Below, in pieces: positions 9,534-18,283 of a stretch of DNA of 64,000 bases. The DNA comes from Pelobium manganitolerans. Its GTDB lineage: Bacteria > Bacteroidota > Bacteroidia > Sphingobacteriales > Sphingobacteriaceae. The notes beneath the pieces are model-generated. The model did not search any database and was not told the origin of the DNA. It saw only the letters and a program-made list of their open reading frames with translations. The stretch is taken from positions 455,561 to 519,560 of the forward strand of contig NZ_MBTA01000001.1 in the NCBI RefSeq assembly GCF_003609575.1, written 5' to 3'. Each line of letters begins with the position of its first letter. The first letter of the stretch is position 1. A program made the translations under genes and the position numbers.

Positions 9534-9565
9534 CAAAGATATAGGTATTAATTAGTAATATGCAA
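9534..9565 (-). promoter_or_regulatory. Bacteroidota-type promoter for padR-pspC
   Basis: On the minus strand TTG (9565-9563) is followed after 21 bases by TATCTTTG (9541-9534), a match to the TTG-N17-23-TAnnTTTG pattern. Transcription would begin at about 9527, on or beside the first ATG of padR, suggesting a leaderless message or use of the ATG at 9502. Confidence 0.55.
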
Positions 9566-9692
9566 TACATAGTACTGTATAAAGGGTGTAAATAGTTGTA
9601 AAGTATTGGAAATCAACAGTATTATTTTTTTGAAGAAATGAGGTGAAACGGTCTGATGAGTGATAGCACCGTTTTGCAAACGTGATAGACTT

Positions 9693-9725
9693 AGACTTCC
9701 GAAGTTTTTAAAACTTCGGAAGTCT
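9693..9725. terminator. Perfect 15-bp hairpin in the gap upstream of padR
   Basis: AGACTTCCGAAGTTT (9693-9707) pairs with 9711-9725 around a TTA loop, and is followed on the plus strand by TTTCCC. It sits in the 300-base gap between the padR promoter and the end of the small minus-strand ORF at 9830, and could stop transcripts coming from polA. The rest of the 9566-9829 gap shows nothing I recognise. Confidence 0.5.
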
Positions 9726-9829
9726 TTCCCTAAGAATATAATTCGAAATTCCTTTCAGATACTCTAGCTTTTAACCAATACGGTGATTTTGGAATCCCGT
9801 ACGGGCAACAATCCCGCGGTGGTATCCGC

Positions 9830-10024
9830 TTAATCATCCTCTCCTTTTTCGTATCCTTCGTAATAATAGGATTGTTCTATCCCTTTAAAAATGATTTCTC
9901 GGCTATGTATCTCGGTAGTCAAGTTGGCGGAAAGTAAGGTCCGTAATTCTAAATCGTTGATAGGGCTTCTTTCTATTGCTGTAAATAAAGCGTTTTTTAA
10001 ACTATTTTTATCTATACTTTTCAT
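9830..10024 (-). CDS. Hypothetical small acidic protein (64 aa)
   Basis: I do not recognise this protein. It begins [19 protein letters not shown] and ends in an acidic tail (YEKGEDD). It is predicted helical, with no signal peptide, membrane segment or cysteine. It lies 73 bases downstream of the polA stop on the same strand and could be read through from it. Sequence around its stop includes GGTGGTATCCGC/CCGTACGGG palindromic pieces. It may be a real small gene or a chance frame; nothing else supports it. Confidence 0.35.
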   Translation of the reverse strand: MKSIDKNSLKNALFTAIERSPINDLELRTLLSANLTTEIHSREIIFKGIEQSYYYEGYEKGEDD

Positions 10025-10097
10025 ATAAATTGATAAAAACCTTATCAGACCGGTTTAATCTACATATCAGGGGTATCTAAGATAAGACAAATCCGCT

Positions 10098-12908
10098 TTA
10101 ATGCGCTTCCAACCAGTTTAGACCTTCGCCTACCTCAACCACCAAAGGCACTTTAGTTTTTATTGCATTTTGCATACGGTCTTTAATCAGCGCCTTCATT
10201 TGTTCTTTTTCTGATAGCAGCACATCAAAAACAAGCTCATCATGCACCTGCATGGTCATACGGGATTGCAGACCTTGCGCCATAATGTCGCGGTGAATCT
10301 GGATCATCGCAATCTTGATCATATCTGCTGCAGAACCTTGTATGGGCGCGTTAATGGCGTTACGTTCCGCAAAACCACGCACCGTTTGGTTGGCCGAGTT
10401 AATATCTCGCAAATAACGTCTGCGGCCCATAATGGTTTCTACATAGCCGTTTTCGCGCGCAAAATTCATGGTATTCGCCATGTACTTTTTAATGCCTTGG
10501 TACTGCTCAAAATAATTGGCAATAATATCTCCGGCCTCTTTGCGCGGGATGCCCAATGTTTGCGACAAGCCAAATGCCGACTGCCCATAAATAATTCCAA
10601 AATTCACGGCTTTGGCGTTCCGGCGTTGGTCGGCGGTAACTTCTTCCAAAGAAACGCCATACACTTTAGCCGCCGTTGCCGTGTGGATATCCAAACCTTG
10701 CATAAAGGCATCCATCATGTTAGGGTCTTCACTAATTTCGGCAATAATGCGCAGCTCAATCTGGGAGTAATCTGCAGAAAGCAAAATATGGTTTTCATCT
10801 CTCGGGATAAAAGCCTTGCGCACCTCGCGCCCGCGAGCGGTTTTTATTGGGATATTTTGTAGGTTAGGATTGTTTGAGCTTAAACGGCCCGTAGCAGCCA
10901 CAGCTTGGTTGTAAGAAGTATGTACGCGGCCGGTTTTAGGATTAACCAACAAAGGCAAGGCATCCACATAAGTGGATTTTAGTTTACACATCTGCCTAAA
11001 ATCCAAAATGTCTTGCACAATGTCCGATTTTGGCGCTAAAGCCAAAAGCACATCTTCACCGGTTTGGTACTGCCCAGTTTTTGTCTTCTTCGCTTTTTCA
11101 TCCAATTTTAGTTTATCAAAAAGCACTTCGCCCAACTGTTTGGGCGACGCCAAATTAAATTTAACGCCGGCCTTATCATACACCACCGCTTCTAAACGGT
11201 TAATATCTGTTTCCAACTCTGCCGAATAGTTTTTCAGTTGCTCCATGTCTATGCGCACCCCTTCAATCTCCATATCCGCCAGCACATAAACCAAAGGATT
11301 TTCTACCTCCGAAAACAGCTTATCCGCTTTAACCTCCGTTAGCATGGGCTCAAAGACTTGTTGCAATTGCAAAGTGATGTCCGCATCTTCAGATGCGTAA
11401 TCTTTCACGCTTTCTACATCCACCTCGCGCAAGCTGCCTTGGTTTTTTCCTTTTTTGCCGATAAGTTCTGTGATGGCTATGGGTTTATAACCCAGATAAT
11501 TTTCGGAAAGTACATCCATGTTGTGGCGCGTATCCGGATCTAAAAGATAATGCGCCAACATCGTGTCAAACAGCTCTCCTGCCACATTTACACCATACCA
11601 TTTTAAAATGAGCACGTCGAACTTGATGTTTTGGCCAATTTTTTTGATGCTGGTGGTTTGGAATACATCCGCAAATTCTTGCACAATGGCTTTGGCCTCT
11701 TCTTGGTCAAAAGGGATGGGCACATAAAATGCTTCGGCCGGTTTCACGCTGAAAGAAAGCCCCACCAGCTCGGTATTGTTAGCGTCAACGCCGGTAGTTT
11801 CGGTATCAAAACAAAAAGCTTGTTGCCTGCTTAAAAGCTGTATCAGCTCTGCGCGGGCCTCTTCTGTATCTATCAAATGGTAGGTGTGTGGCGTATTTTC
11901 GATGTTTTTGCCGCCCTCTACCACCATGGCGGCCTGCGCCGGGCTAATGGTGATATTGGTAATGCCGGGCGCTTCTACAGGGTTCCCAAATAAATCCATT
12001 TGCCCGCCCTGCGGTTTTGCATCGGCAATGTTAAACTCTTCGCCAAAAACCCTGCGACCCAAGGTGCGGAACTCCAGCTCGGCAAAAAGCGGTTCTAGCT
12101 TCTCACGATCTGGCGGCCCAATACGGAAACTTTCTTCATGGAACTCTACCGGCGCATCCAATAAAATGGTCGCCAATTTTTTAGAGAGCAAACCTTGTTC
12201 GGCAAAGGTCTCTACATTTTCGCGTTGTTTCCCTTTTAATTCGTGACTATTGGCAATAATGCCTTCCATAGAGCCATATTGCTTAATTAAGGCTTTGGCG
12301 GTTTTTTCGCCAATGCCAGGTATGCCTGGGATGTTATCTACGGCATCGCCCCAAAGCCCCAGAATGTCTATCACTTGGTGCACGTGTTCAACCTCCCACT
12401 TTTCTAACACTTCTTTAACGCCTAAAATCTCCATCCCGTTACCCATACGGGCGGGTTTATAAATAAAAATATTGTCGGAAACCAGTTGCGCAAAATCCTT
12501 ATCGGGCGTCATGCAGTAAACGGTATAACCTTCTTTCTCTGCTTTTTTTGCCAAGGTTCCGATAATGTCATCCGCCTCAAAACCGTCTGATGTTAACACC
12601 GGAATGTTAAAGCCTTCTATCAATTTCACCACGTAAGGTAAAGCTGCCGATAAATCTTCTGGCATGGCTTGCCGATGGCCTTTGTAAGCTTCGTAATCGC
12701 TATGGCGTTCGGTGGGCGCGTCGGTATCAAAAACCACGGCGATATGGCTGGGGTTTTCTTTCTTTAAAACCTCTAACAAAGTATTGGTGAAACCCATTAC
12801 CGCCGAAGTATTTATTCCGTTTGATGTAAATCTGGGGTTTTTGCTAAGCGCAAAATGCGCGCGGTAAACCAGCGCCATACCGTCTAGCAGAAAAAGTTTT
12901 TTTGACAT
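10098..12908 (-). CDS. polA: DNA polymerase I
   Basis: Replication and repair polymerase that removes RNA primers and fills gaps. The 936-residue length fits full three-domain Pol I: 5'-3' exonuclease/FEN domain (about 1-290, with GFEADDIIGTLA and the helix-hairpin-helix IPGIPGIGEKTA), a 3'-5' proofreading domain (about 355-530) and the polymerase domain. The proofreading site looks intact, with FDTETTG at 367-373 (D368, E370). The polymerase motifs are present: A (ADYSQIELRI, D713), B (RRNAKAVNFGIIYG) and C (QVHDELVF). It is transcribed alone, divergent from nuoA, from a likely TAAATTTG promoter. Nothing is odd. Confidence 0.97.
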   Translation of the reverse strand: MSKKLFLLDGMALVYRAHFALSKNPRFTSNGINTSAVMGFTNTLLEVLKKENPSHIAVVFDTDAPTERHSDYEAYKGHRQAMPEDLSAALPYVVKLIEGFNIPVLTSDGFEADDIIGTLAKKAEKEGYTVYCMTPDKDFAQLVSDNIFIYKPARMGNGMEILGVKEVLEKWEVEHVHQVIDILGLWGDAVDNIPGIPGIGEKTAKALIKQYGSMEGIIANSHELKGKQRENVETFAEQGLLSKKLATILLDAPVEFHEESFRIGPPDREKLEPLFAELEFRTLGRRVFGEEFNIADAKPQGGQMDLFGNPVEAPGITNITISPAQAAMVVEGGKNIENTPHTYHLIDTEEARAELIQLLSRQQAFCFDTETTGVDANNTELVGLSFSVKPAEAFYVPIPFDQEEAKAIVQEFADVFQTTSIKKIGQNIKFDVLILKWYGVNVAGELFDTMLAHYLLDPDTRHNMDVLSENYLGYKPIAITELIGKKGKNQGSLREVDVESVKDYASEDADITLQLQQVFEPMLTEVKADKLFSEVENPLVYVLADMEIEGVRIDMEQLKNYSAELETDINRLEAVVYDKAGVKFNLASPKQLGEVLFDKLKLDEKAKKTKTGQYQTGEDVLLALAPKSDIVQDILDFRQMCKLKSTYVDALPLLVNPKTGRVHTSYNQAVAATGRLSSNNPNLQNIPIKTARGREVRKAFIPRDENHILLSADYSQIELRIIAEISEDPNMMDAFMQGLDIHTATAAKVYGVSLEEVTADQRRNAKAVNFGIIYGQSAFGLSQTLGIPRKEAGDIIANYFEQYQGIKKYMANTMNFARENGYVETIMGRRRYLRDINSANQTVRGFAERNAINAPIQGSAADMIKIAMIQIHRDIMAQGLQSRMTMQVHDELVFDVLLSEKEQMKALIKDRMQNAIKTKVPLVVEVGEGLNWLEAH

Positions 12909-12940
12909 GTGAATTCCTTATTGCTTAATAGCGAATTTTT

Positions 12941-12948
12941 CAAATTTA
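12941..12948 (-). promoter_or_regulatory. TAnnTTTG box upstream of polA
   Basis: TAAATTTG on the minus strand, 33 bases upstream of the polA ATG, matches the Bacteroidota -7 box. I see no clear TTG at the expected distance upstream. Confidence 0.4.
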
Positions 12949-13061
12949 ATATTTTGAAGACGGTTTTTGCGGATGATAAATTATTAGGGCCTTATTTTCC
13001 TTCAAATCTTCTTTTGATGTGGCACATTTCGCCAAAATTTTACTTATTGTACTGATAACAC

Positions 13062-13069
13062 TATATTTG
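13062..13069 (+). promoter_or_regulatory. TAnnTTTG box upstream of nuoA
   Basis: TATATTTG fits the -7 consensus exactly and lies 17 bases before the ATG at 13087, giving a leader of roughly 10 bases. No good TTG lies 17-23 bases upstream. This is probably the main promoter of the nuo operon, and it favours the start at 13087 over 13078. Confidence 0.5.
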
Positions 13070-13086
13070 CAGCATTATTGAATAAC

Positions 13087-13461
13087 ATGGAAAACGTTAG
13101 CACTCCTATAAATTTTTTACCCATTATTATACAGCTGGCAGTAGCATTGGGCTTTGTGGCTTTAACAATGGTTTTAACCCACTTAATTGGCCCTAAACGC
13201 AAAACTACCGACGTTAAATTAACCGCTTTTGAGTCGGGTATTGAGGTAGTAGGTAATGCGCGACAGCCGTTTTCTGTAAAGTACTTCTTGGTAGCTATCA
13301 TTTTCGTGATATTCGATATCGAGGTGATTTTCATGTACCCTTGGGCCGTTAACTTTAGGTGGCTGGGCTTAAGCGGTTTAATAGAGATGTTCATCTTCAT
13401 GGGCACGCTTTTATTAGGCTTTATCTACGTAATTAAAAAAGACGCTTTGCGTTGGGATTAA
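13087..13461 (+). CDS. nuoA: NADH-quinone oxidoreductase subunit A
   Basis: Small membrane subunit at the joint of the peripheral and membrane arms of complex I. About 124 residues with three membrane helices (residues ~8-30, ~65-90, ~95-118). The conserved KLTAFESGIEVVGNARQPFS loop corresponds to the ESG quinone-site loop of the family, and FVIFDIEVIFMYPWA is the acidic second helix. A start at 13078 would add three residues (MNN); 13087 is preferred because the predicted promoter is so close. It is the first gene of the 14-gene nuo operon, and nuoB follows after 109 bases. Confidence 0.95.
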   Translation: MENVSTPINFLPIIIQLAVALGFVALTMVLTHLIGPKRKTTDVKLTAFESGIEVVGNARQPFSVKYFLVAIIFVIFDIEVIFMYPWAVNFRWLGLSGLIEMFIFMGTLLLGFIYVIKKDALRWD

Positions 13462-13513
13462 GTAGAATTGTTCTAAATAGAAAACACCAACAATTAACAG
13501 CCATAAAACTTGG

Positions 13514-13521
13514 TAAATTTG
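13514..13521 (+). promoter_or_regulatory. Possible internal promoter box upstream of nuoB
   Basis: TAAATTTG lies in the 109-base gap between nuoA and nuoB, 50 bases before the nuoB ATG. The gap also has a weak GGCT/AGCC stem followed by a T6 run at 13523-13548. It may be an internal promoter or attenuator; the evidence is only the motif. Confidence 0.3.
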
Positions 13522-13570
13522 GGGCTTATTCCACACGAGCCTTTTTTGACTTTTTGGGAGATTACACATT

Positions 13571-14113
13571 ATGAGTGATATTAAGCTAGTAGAAGCGCCG
13601 GCGGGTATTCAAGGAGAAGGTTTTTTTGCTACCTCCTTGGACAAGGTAATTGGGATGGCAAGGGCAAACTCTTTATGGCCTTTACCTTTTGCAACATCAT
13701 GTTGCGGGATAGAGTTTATGGCGACCATGGGTGCGCATTATGATTTTTCGCGTTTCGGGTCCGAGCGTCCTTCCTTTTCACCGCGCCAAGCAGATTTATT
13801 AATGGTAATGGGTACCATCGCTAAAAAAATGGCGCCGGTACTTAAACAAGTTTATATACAAATGGCCGAGCCTCGTTGGGTATTGGCGGTTGGTGCCTGC
13901 GCAAGCAGCGGCGGTATATTTGACACCTACTCGGTACTGCAAGGTATTGATGAGATTATCCCGGTAGATGTTTACGTGCCCGGATGCCCACCACGCCCAG
14001 AAGCTATTATCAACGGCTTCAACAAAATCCAAGATATCGTCCGTAACGAATCGTTACGCCGACGCGACTCGCCAGAATACACAGAATTGTTGGCCAAATA
14101 CGGAATCCAATAA
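13571..14113 (+). CDS. nuoB: NADH-quinone oxidoreductase subunit B
   Basis: Peripheral-arm subunit carrying cluster N2, the last iron-sulfur centre before quinone. The four cysteine ligands are visible: adjacent C44-C45 in SCCGIEFMATMG, C110 in GACASSGGIFD, and C139 in VPGCPPRPE. The 180-residue length is normal. The stop overlaps the nuoC start by one base (TAATG), showing translational coupling. Confidence 0.97.
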   Translation: MSDIKLVEAPAGIQGEGFFATSLDKVIGMARANSLWPLPFATSCCGIEFMATMGAHYDFSRFGSERPSFSPRQADLLMVMGTIAKKMAPVLKQVYIQMAEPRWVLAVGACASSGGIFDTYSVLQGIDEIIPVDVYVPGCPPRPEAIINGFNKIQDIVRNESLRRRDSPEYTELLAKYGIQ

Positions 14114-14616
14114 TGGCTAAAATCACTAATCAACAAGTTTTAGATAAACTAAGCGCCAAATTTGGCGATAAGCTAAGTGCGCCTACCGAGCCTTTCAACT
14201 TTTTAACGGTAGATATGGAAGCGGCTATAGTTAACGAAGCTTTAGCTTTCTTAAAAAACGATGCCGAGCTTAGGTTTAACTACCTTACAGATATTACTGC
14301 GGTACATTATCCGGGTTTAGAAAAAGAGCTTTGCGTGGTTTATCACTTGCACAGCCTTTACAATAACATACGTATCCGCATTAAAGCATACGTGCCACTT
14401 GCTAACCCTGCTATTGCTACGGCAACTAACCTTTGGGAAGGTGCCAACTGGATGGAGCGCGAAACCTACGACTACTTTGGGATACAGTTTGTGGGCCACC
14501 CTAACTTGGTGAGGATTTTAAATGTGGACGATATGACGGTTTTCCCGATGAGAAGAGAATACCAGCTGGAAGACCCGAACAGAGTAGATAAAAAAGATTT
14601 TTTCTTTGGACGCTAA
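14113..14616 (+). CDS. nuoC: NADH-quinone oxidoreductase subunit C
   Basis: The 30-kDa-type subunit of the connecting part of complex I; it has no cofactor and packs against NuoD. The 167-residue protein has the family signature ERETYDYFGIQFVGHPNL followed by PMRREYQLEDP, where the RREY-type segment is nearly universal. It is separate from nuoD, not fused to it as in E. coli. It overlaps nuoB by one base and precedes nuoD by 9 bases. Confidence 0.95.
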   Translation: MAKITNQQVLDKLSAKFGDKLSAPTEPFNFLTVDMEAAIVNEALAFLKNDAELRFNYLTDITAVHYPGLEKELCVVYHLHSLYNNIRIRIKAYVPLANPAIATATNLWEGANWMERETYDYFGIQFVGHPNLVRILNVDDMTVFPMRREYQLEDPNRVDKKDFFFGR

Positions 14617-14625
14617 GGAGTACAA

Positions 14626-15861
14626 ATGAGCAATTTTATTACAGAGATAACGCCTAACAGACCGGTTTATGTAGATAACGATCCGCAAAACGAGTTAACT
14701 ACATTAAACTTAGGGCCTACCCACCCAGCAACGCACGGAGTTTTCCAAAACGTGTTGCAAATGGATGGCGAGCGTATTGTGAGCGGGGTGTCTACCATCG
14801 GCTACATCCACAGAGCGTTTGAAAAAATCGCAGAACACCGCCCGTTTTACCAAATTACTACCCTTACAGACCGCATGAATTATTGCTCGTCGCCCATCAA
14901 CAACATGGGCTGGCACATGACGGTAGAGAAGCTTTTGGGTATCGAAACTCCAAAACGTGTAGATTACCTGCGCGTGATTGTAATGGAGCTAAGCCGTATT
15001 ACAGACCATTTAATTTGTAACGGTATTTTAGGTGTAGATACCGGTGCATTCTCGGGTTTCCTTTACCTGATGGAAGAGCGCGAACATGTTTACGAAATTT
15101 TTGAAGAGATATGTGGCGCCCGCCTAACCACCAACATTGGCAGGATCGGCGGCTTTGAACGCGATTTTAACGACATCGCTTTTGCCAAGCTGAATAAATT
15201 TTTAGAAAAATTCCCACCGGTTTTAAAAGAGTTTGAACAACTGTTTAACCGTAACCGTATTTTTATAGAGCGTACTTCGGGCGTGGCAGCGGTTGACCCC
15301 GAAACAGCTTTAAACTACAGCTGGAGCGGCCCTATTTTAAGAGCTACTGGCGTTGATTATGACGTACGCGTAAACGAGCCTTACTCTTCTTACCAAGATT
15401 TTGATTTTGAAATCCCGGTAGGTACCGCAGGCGATGTTTACGACCGCTTTATTGTACGCAACGAAGAAATGTGGCAAAGCCTTAGGATTATTGAGCAAGC
15501 GCTAGAAAAGCTAAAAAAAGAACCTAAAGGCGTATTCCACGCAGATGTACCCGAATTTTACTTGCCTCCAAAAGAGCAAGTTTACAACAACATGGAAGCC
15601 TTAATTTATCATTTCAAGATAGTGATGGGCGAAATTGATACACCAAAAACAGAGGTTTATCACGCTGTTGAGGGCGGAAACGGCGAGCTTGGTTTTTACT
15701 TGATTAACGACGGCGGACGTACGCCTTACCGTTTGCATTTCCGCAGGCCAAGTTTCATCAACTACCAAATGTATGCACCAATGAGCAGCGGCATGTTATT
15801 GTCTGATGCGATTATCAATATGTCTAGTTTGAACATTATAGCCGGAGAATTAGATGCTTAG
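14626..15861 (+). CDS. nuoD: NADH-quinone oxidoreductase subunit D
   Basis: The 49-kDa subunit that forms the quinone-binding cavity with NuoB. The 411-residue protein begins with LNLGPTHPATHGVFQNVL, which contains the conserved HPATHG loop, and has GGFERDFND and the C-terminal SGMLLSDAIINMSSLNIIAGELD typical of the family, related to the NiFe-hydrogenase large subunit but without its metal cysteines. A start preceded by AAGGAG is one of the few clear Shine-Dalgarno sites here. The stop overlaps the nuoE start by 8 bases. Confidence 0.97.
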   Translation: MSNFITEITPNRPVYVDNDPQNELTTLNLGPTHPATHGVFQNVLQMDGERIVSGVSTIGYIHRAFEKIAEHRPFYQITTLTDRMNYCSSPINNMGWHMTVEKLLGIETPKRVDYLRVIVMELSRITDHLICNGILGVDTGAFSGFLYLMEEREHVYEIFEEICGARLTTNIGRIGGFERDFNDIAFAKLNKFLEKFPPVLKEFEQLFNRNRIFIERTSGVAAVDPETALNYSWSGPILRATGVDYDVRVNEPYSSYQDFDFEIPVGTAGDVYDRFIVRNEEMWQSLRIIEQALEKLKKEPKGVFHADVPEFYLPPKEQVYNNMEALIYHFKIVMGEIDTPKTEVYHAVEGGNGELGFYLINDGGRTPYRLHFRRPSFINYQMYAPMSSGMLLSDAIINMSSLNIIAGELDA

Positions 15862-16369
15862 AGTAGAAGACACCACAGCGGTAGAATTTCCTGCTGCACT
15901 TATCAGTAAATGCCAAGAAATCATCGGCCGTTATCCAGAAGGTCGCCAAAAATCTGCGTTGTTACCGATATTACACGAGGTGCAGGCAGTTTTCGGTTGG
16001 TTAAGCAGCAATGCCATGGACCAAGTTGCCGAAATGTTAAACATTAAAGCGATAGAGGTTTACGAAGTAGCCACTTTTTATACCATGTACTTTTTACAGC
16101 CAAAAGGCAAGTATGTGTTAGAAGTGTGCCGCACAGGCCCTTGCTGTTTGGTAGGTGCCGAAAAAATTATGGACTACATAGGTGAAAAGCTGGGCGTAAA
16201 AGAAGGCGAAGTTACGCCAGACGGTTTGTTTAGCTACCGCGGAGTAGAGTGTTTGGCCGCCTGCGGTTACGCTCCGGTATTGCAAATAGGACCAGAATAT
16301 ACTTTTTACGAAAACTTAACACCAGAGTCGGTAGATAAGCTGATAGCGGAACTAAAAGGAAAGATGTGA
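15854..16369 (+). CDS. nuoE: NADH-quinone oxidoreductase subunit E
   Basis: The 24-kDa thioredoxin-like subunit of the NADH dehydrogenase module, holding the binuclear cluster N1a. Expected ligands are C92 and C97 (CRTGPCC) with C133 and C137 (CLAACGY). A helical N-terminal domain precedes the thioredoxin-like fold. The 171-residue length is normal. It overlaps nuoD by 8 bases. A 148-base spacer with repeat-like sequence separates it from nuoF, which is unusual for these normally adjacent genes. Confidence 0.96.
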   Translation: MLRVEDTTAVEFPAALISKCQEIIGRYPEGRQKSALLPILHEVQAVFGWLSSNAMDQVAEMLNIKAIEVYEVATFYTMYFLQPKGKYVLEVCRTGPCCLVGAEKIMDYIGEKLGVKEGEVTPDGLFSYRGVECLAACGYAPVLQIGPEYTFYENLTPESVDKLIAELKGKM

Positions 16370-16439
16370 GACAATAGATTTGAGAAAGGAGATCCTTTTA
16401 GGTCGGCTTAGCTCAGATCAAAAAACGAAATTTAAAGAA

Positions 16440-16512
16440 TATGAGAAAATAGAAGGTGTGAAAATAGACAAGCAAATGTCTCCAATCTCACATCTCCAAT
16501 CTCAAATCTAAT
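16440..16512 (+). repeat. Partial copy of the GAGAnnTGAGA dispersed repeat between nuoE and nuoF
   Basis: The sequence reads ATGAGAAAATAGAAG, then AATCTCACATCTCCAATCTC, related to the ATGAGACGTGAGATTTGAGA elements at 39.3 kb and 42.8-43.0 kb. It fills most of the nuoE-nuoF gap and carries no obvious promoter. Confidence 0.5.
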
Positions 16513-16517
16513 AAACA

Positions 16518-17882
16518 ATGGGTCGCAAATTATTATTAGAACATATTAACGTACCGGGTATTAACACTTTTCAGGTTTACCGTGAAAAGGGTGGCTACCG
16601 AGCGGTTGAAAAGGCCTTAAAAACCATGTCTACAGACGATGTGGTAGAAGAGGTTAAAAAATCGGGCTTGCGCGGGCGTGGCGGTGCTGGTTTCCCTACC
16701 GGGATGAAGTGGAGCTTTTTGGCCAAGCCAGATGGTGTTCCGCGTTACTTGGTTTGCAACGCCGACGAGTCTGAACCGGGAACTTTCAAAGACCGCTATT
16801 TGATGACCCACATCCCTCATGCTTTAATTGAAGGGATGATTGTAGCCAGCTATGCCTTGGGTGCCAACACCAGCTATATTTATGTGCGTGGCGAAATGAT
16901 GCCACAGGTACGCATTTTAGAAAAAGCCATTGCCGAAGCCAAGCAAGCCGGATTTTTAGGCAAAAACATATTAGGTAGCGGTTTTGATTTAGAGCTGTAC
17001 GTACAGCCAGGCGGCGGTGCTTACATTTGTGGAGAAGAAACTGCACTGTTAGAATCTCTAGAAGGTAAACGCGGTAACCCGCGCATTAAACCCCCATTTC
17101 CGGCTATCGCTGGTTTGTACGGTTGCCCAACGGTAGTCAACAACGTTGAATCTATTGCGGCGGTTGTTCCGGTAATTAATGAGGGTGGCGAAGAGTATGC
17201 TAAAATCGGCATCGGCCGTTCAACAGGCACCAAGCTAATTTCGGCATCTGGAAACTTGAGAAAGCCGGGCGTTTACGAGATTGAATTAGGTATTTCTGTA
17301 GAAGATTTCATTTATTCTGACGAGTACTGCGGCGGTATCGCCAACGGCAAAAAGCTGAAAGCGGTAGTAGCAGGCGGTTCATCAGTGCCAATTTTGCCGG
17401 CAAACTTAATATTGAATTTAGCAAACGGCGAAAAGCGCTTAATGTCTTACGAATCTTTATCCGAAGGTGGTTTCGCTACCGGAACCATGTTGGGTTCGGG
17501 CGGTTTCATTGCTTTTGATGAAGACCAGTGTATTGTAAGAAACACTTGGAACTTCGCCCGTTTTTACGCGCACGAATCATGCGGACAATGTTCGCCCTGC
17601 CGTGAGGGTACCGGCTGGATGGAAAAAGTATTGCACCGTTTAGAGTTGGGCCAAGGAAAATCTAGCGATATGGATTTATTGGTGAGTGTTTCTAAGCAGA
17701 TAGAGGGAAACACCATTTGTCCGCTAGGTGATGCGGCAGCTTGGCCGGTAGCCAGTGCCATCCGCCATTTTAGGGATGAGTTTGAGTGGCACGTGAGCAA
17801 TCCGCAATTGGCCGTAAAACAAAACTATGGCTTGGCACATTATGCAGATCCGTTGCCTCCGGTAGTTGCCGCGGAAGCTTAA
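16518..17882 (+). CDS. nuoF: NADH-quinone oxidoreductase subunit F
   Basis: The 51-kDa subunit that binds NADH and FMN and holds cluster N3. The glycine-rich loop [15 protein letters not shown] (51-65) binds NADH, the [14 protein letters not shown] segment helps bind FMN, and the tetranuclear cluster ligands are C355, C358 and C361 (CGQCSPC) plus the Cys in [12 protein letters not shown] near 401. The 454-residue length is normal. It is followed by a 401-base gene-free spacer before nuoG, an interruption of the operon. Confidence 0.97.
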   Translation: MGRKLLLEHINVPGINTFQVYREKGGYRAVEKALKTMSTDDVVEEVKKSGLRGRGGAGFPTGMKWSFLAKPDGVPRYLVCNADESEPGTFKDRYLMTHIPHALIEGMIVASYALGANTSYIYVRGEMMPQVRILEKAIAEAKQAGFLGKNILGSGFDLELYVQPGGGAYICGEETALLESLEGKRGNPRIKPPFPAIAGLYGCPTVVNNVESIAAVVPVINEGGEEYAKIGIGRSTGTKLISASGNLRKPGVYEIELGISVEDFIYSDEYCGGIANGKKLKAVVAGGSSVPILPANLILNLANGEKRLMSYESLSEGGFATGTMLGSGGFIAFDEDQCIVRNTWNFARFYAHESCGQCSPCREGTGWMEKVLHRLELGQGKSSDMDLLVSVSKQIEGNTICPLGDAAAWPVASAIRHFRDEFEWHVSNPQLAVKQNYGLAHYADPLPPVVAAEA

Positions 17883-18283
17883 CTGATTTTAAGTCTTGGC
17901 TTTGCCGAGCGCATTATACAAATTGCTGCGCGATGTGGCAATAGAAAATGATAGTTAAAGATTGATGCAGACATGGTGCGTGAGACCTCTCGTTCCTTGA
18001 GGTGAGGACACCGAAGGAGGATCTGGAACGAGCCGTCATGTCGAGCATAGCGAGACATCACACTTGTATTTAAACGCTCTGAACCCACCTCTCGAAGGTG
18101 ACGGGAGTAAAAAGAAAGCAGGTTTGCGTTAGGGATTGAAGCGGCATCCTTTTTTGCGTAGAGCAAGTCAAAGTGTTTAAAGACAAAACGCAAAAAAGAT
18201 ATAGCGGAAAGCCCGCCCGAACGCCCAAAATTCGGAAAAGGGCATTTTAGAAAAGAAGAATCGAACAATTTAAATTAATAAAA
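17883..18283. repeat. Gene-free spacer with dispersed repeat between nuoF and nuoG
   Basis: I see no credible gene here. The stretch around 17970-18110 contains GACCTCTCGTTCCTTGAGGT and GTCATGTCGAGCATAGCGAG. The latter matches, in inverse orientation, GATGTCTCTCTGCAATCGAC at 59641-59660, so this is a dispersed intergenic element. CTTGAGGTGAGGACACC and CACCTCTCGAAGGTGAC give local stem potential. It may influence expression of nuoG-N, but there is no T-rich terminator. Confidence 0.6.

Noticed and set aside
10242..10862. A 206-residue plus-strand frame inside polA
   Set aside because: It lies wholly antisense to the conserved polymerase domain; its composition is that of a shadow frame.
17879..18268. 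A 129-residue minus-strand frame in the nuoF-nuoG gap
   Set aside because: It overlies dispersed-repeat DNA, is rich in basic and cysteine residues with no recognisable domain, and opposes a conserved operon.
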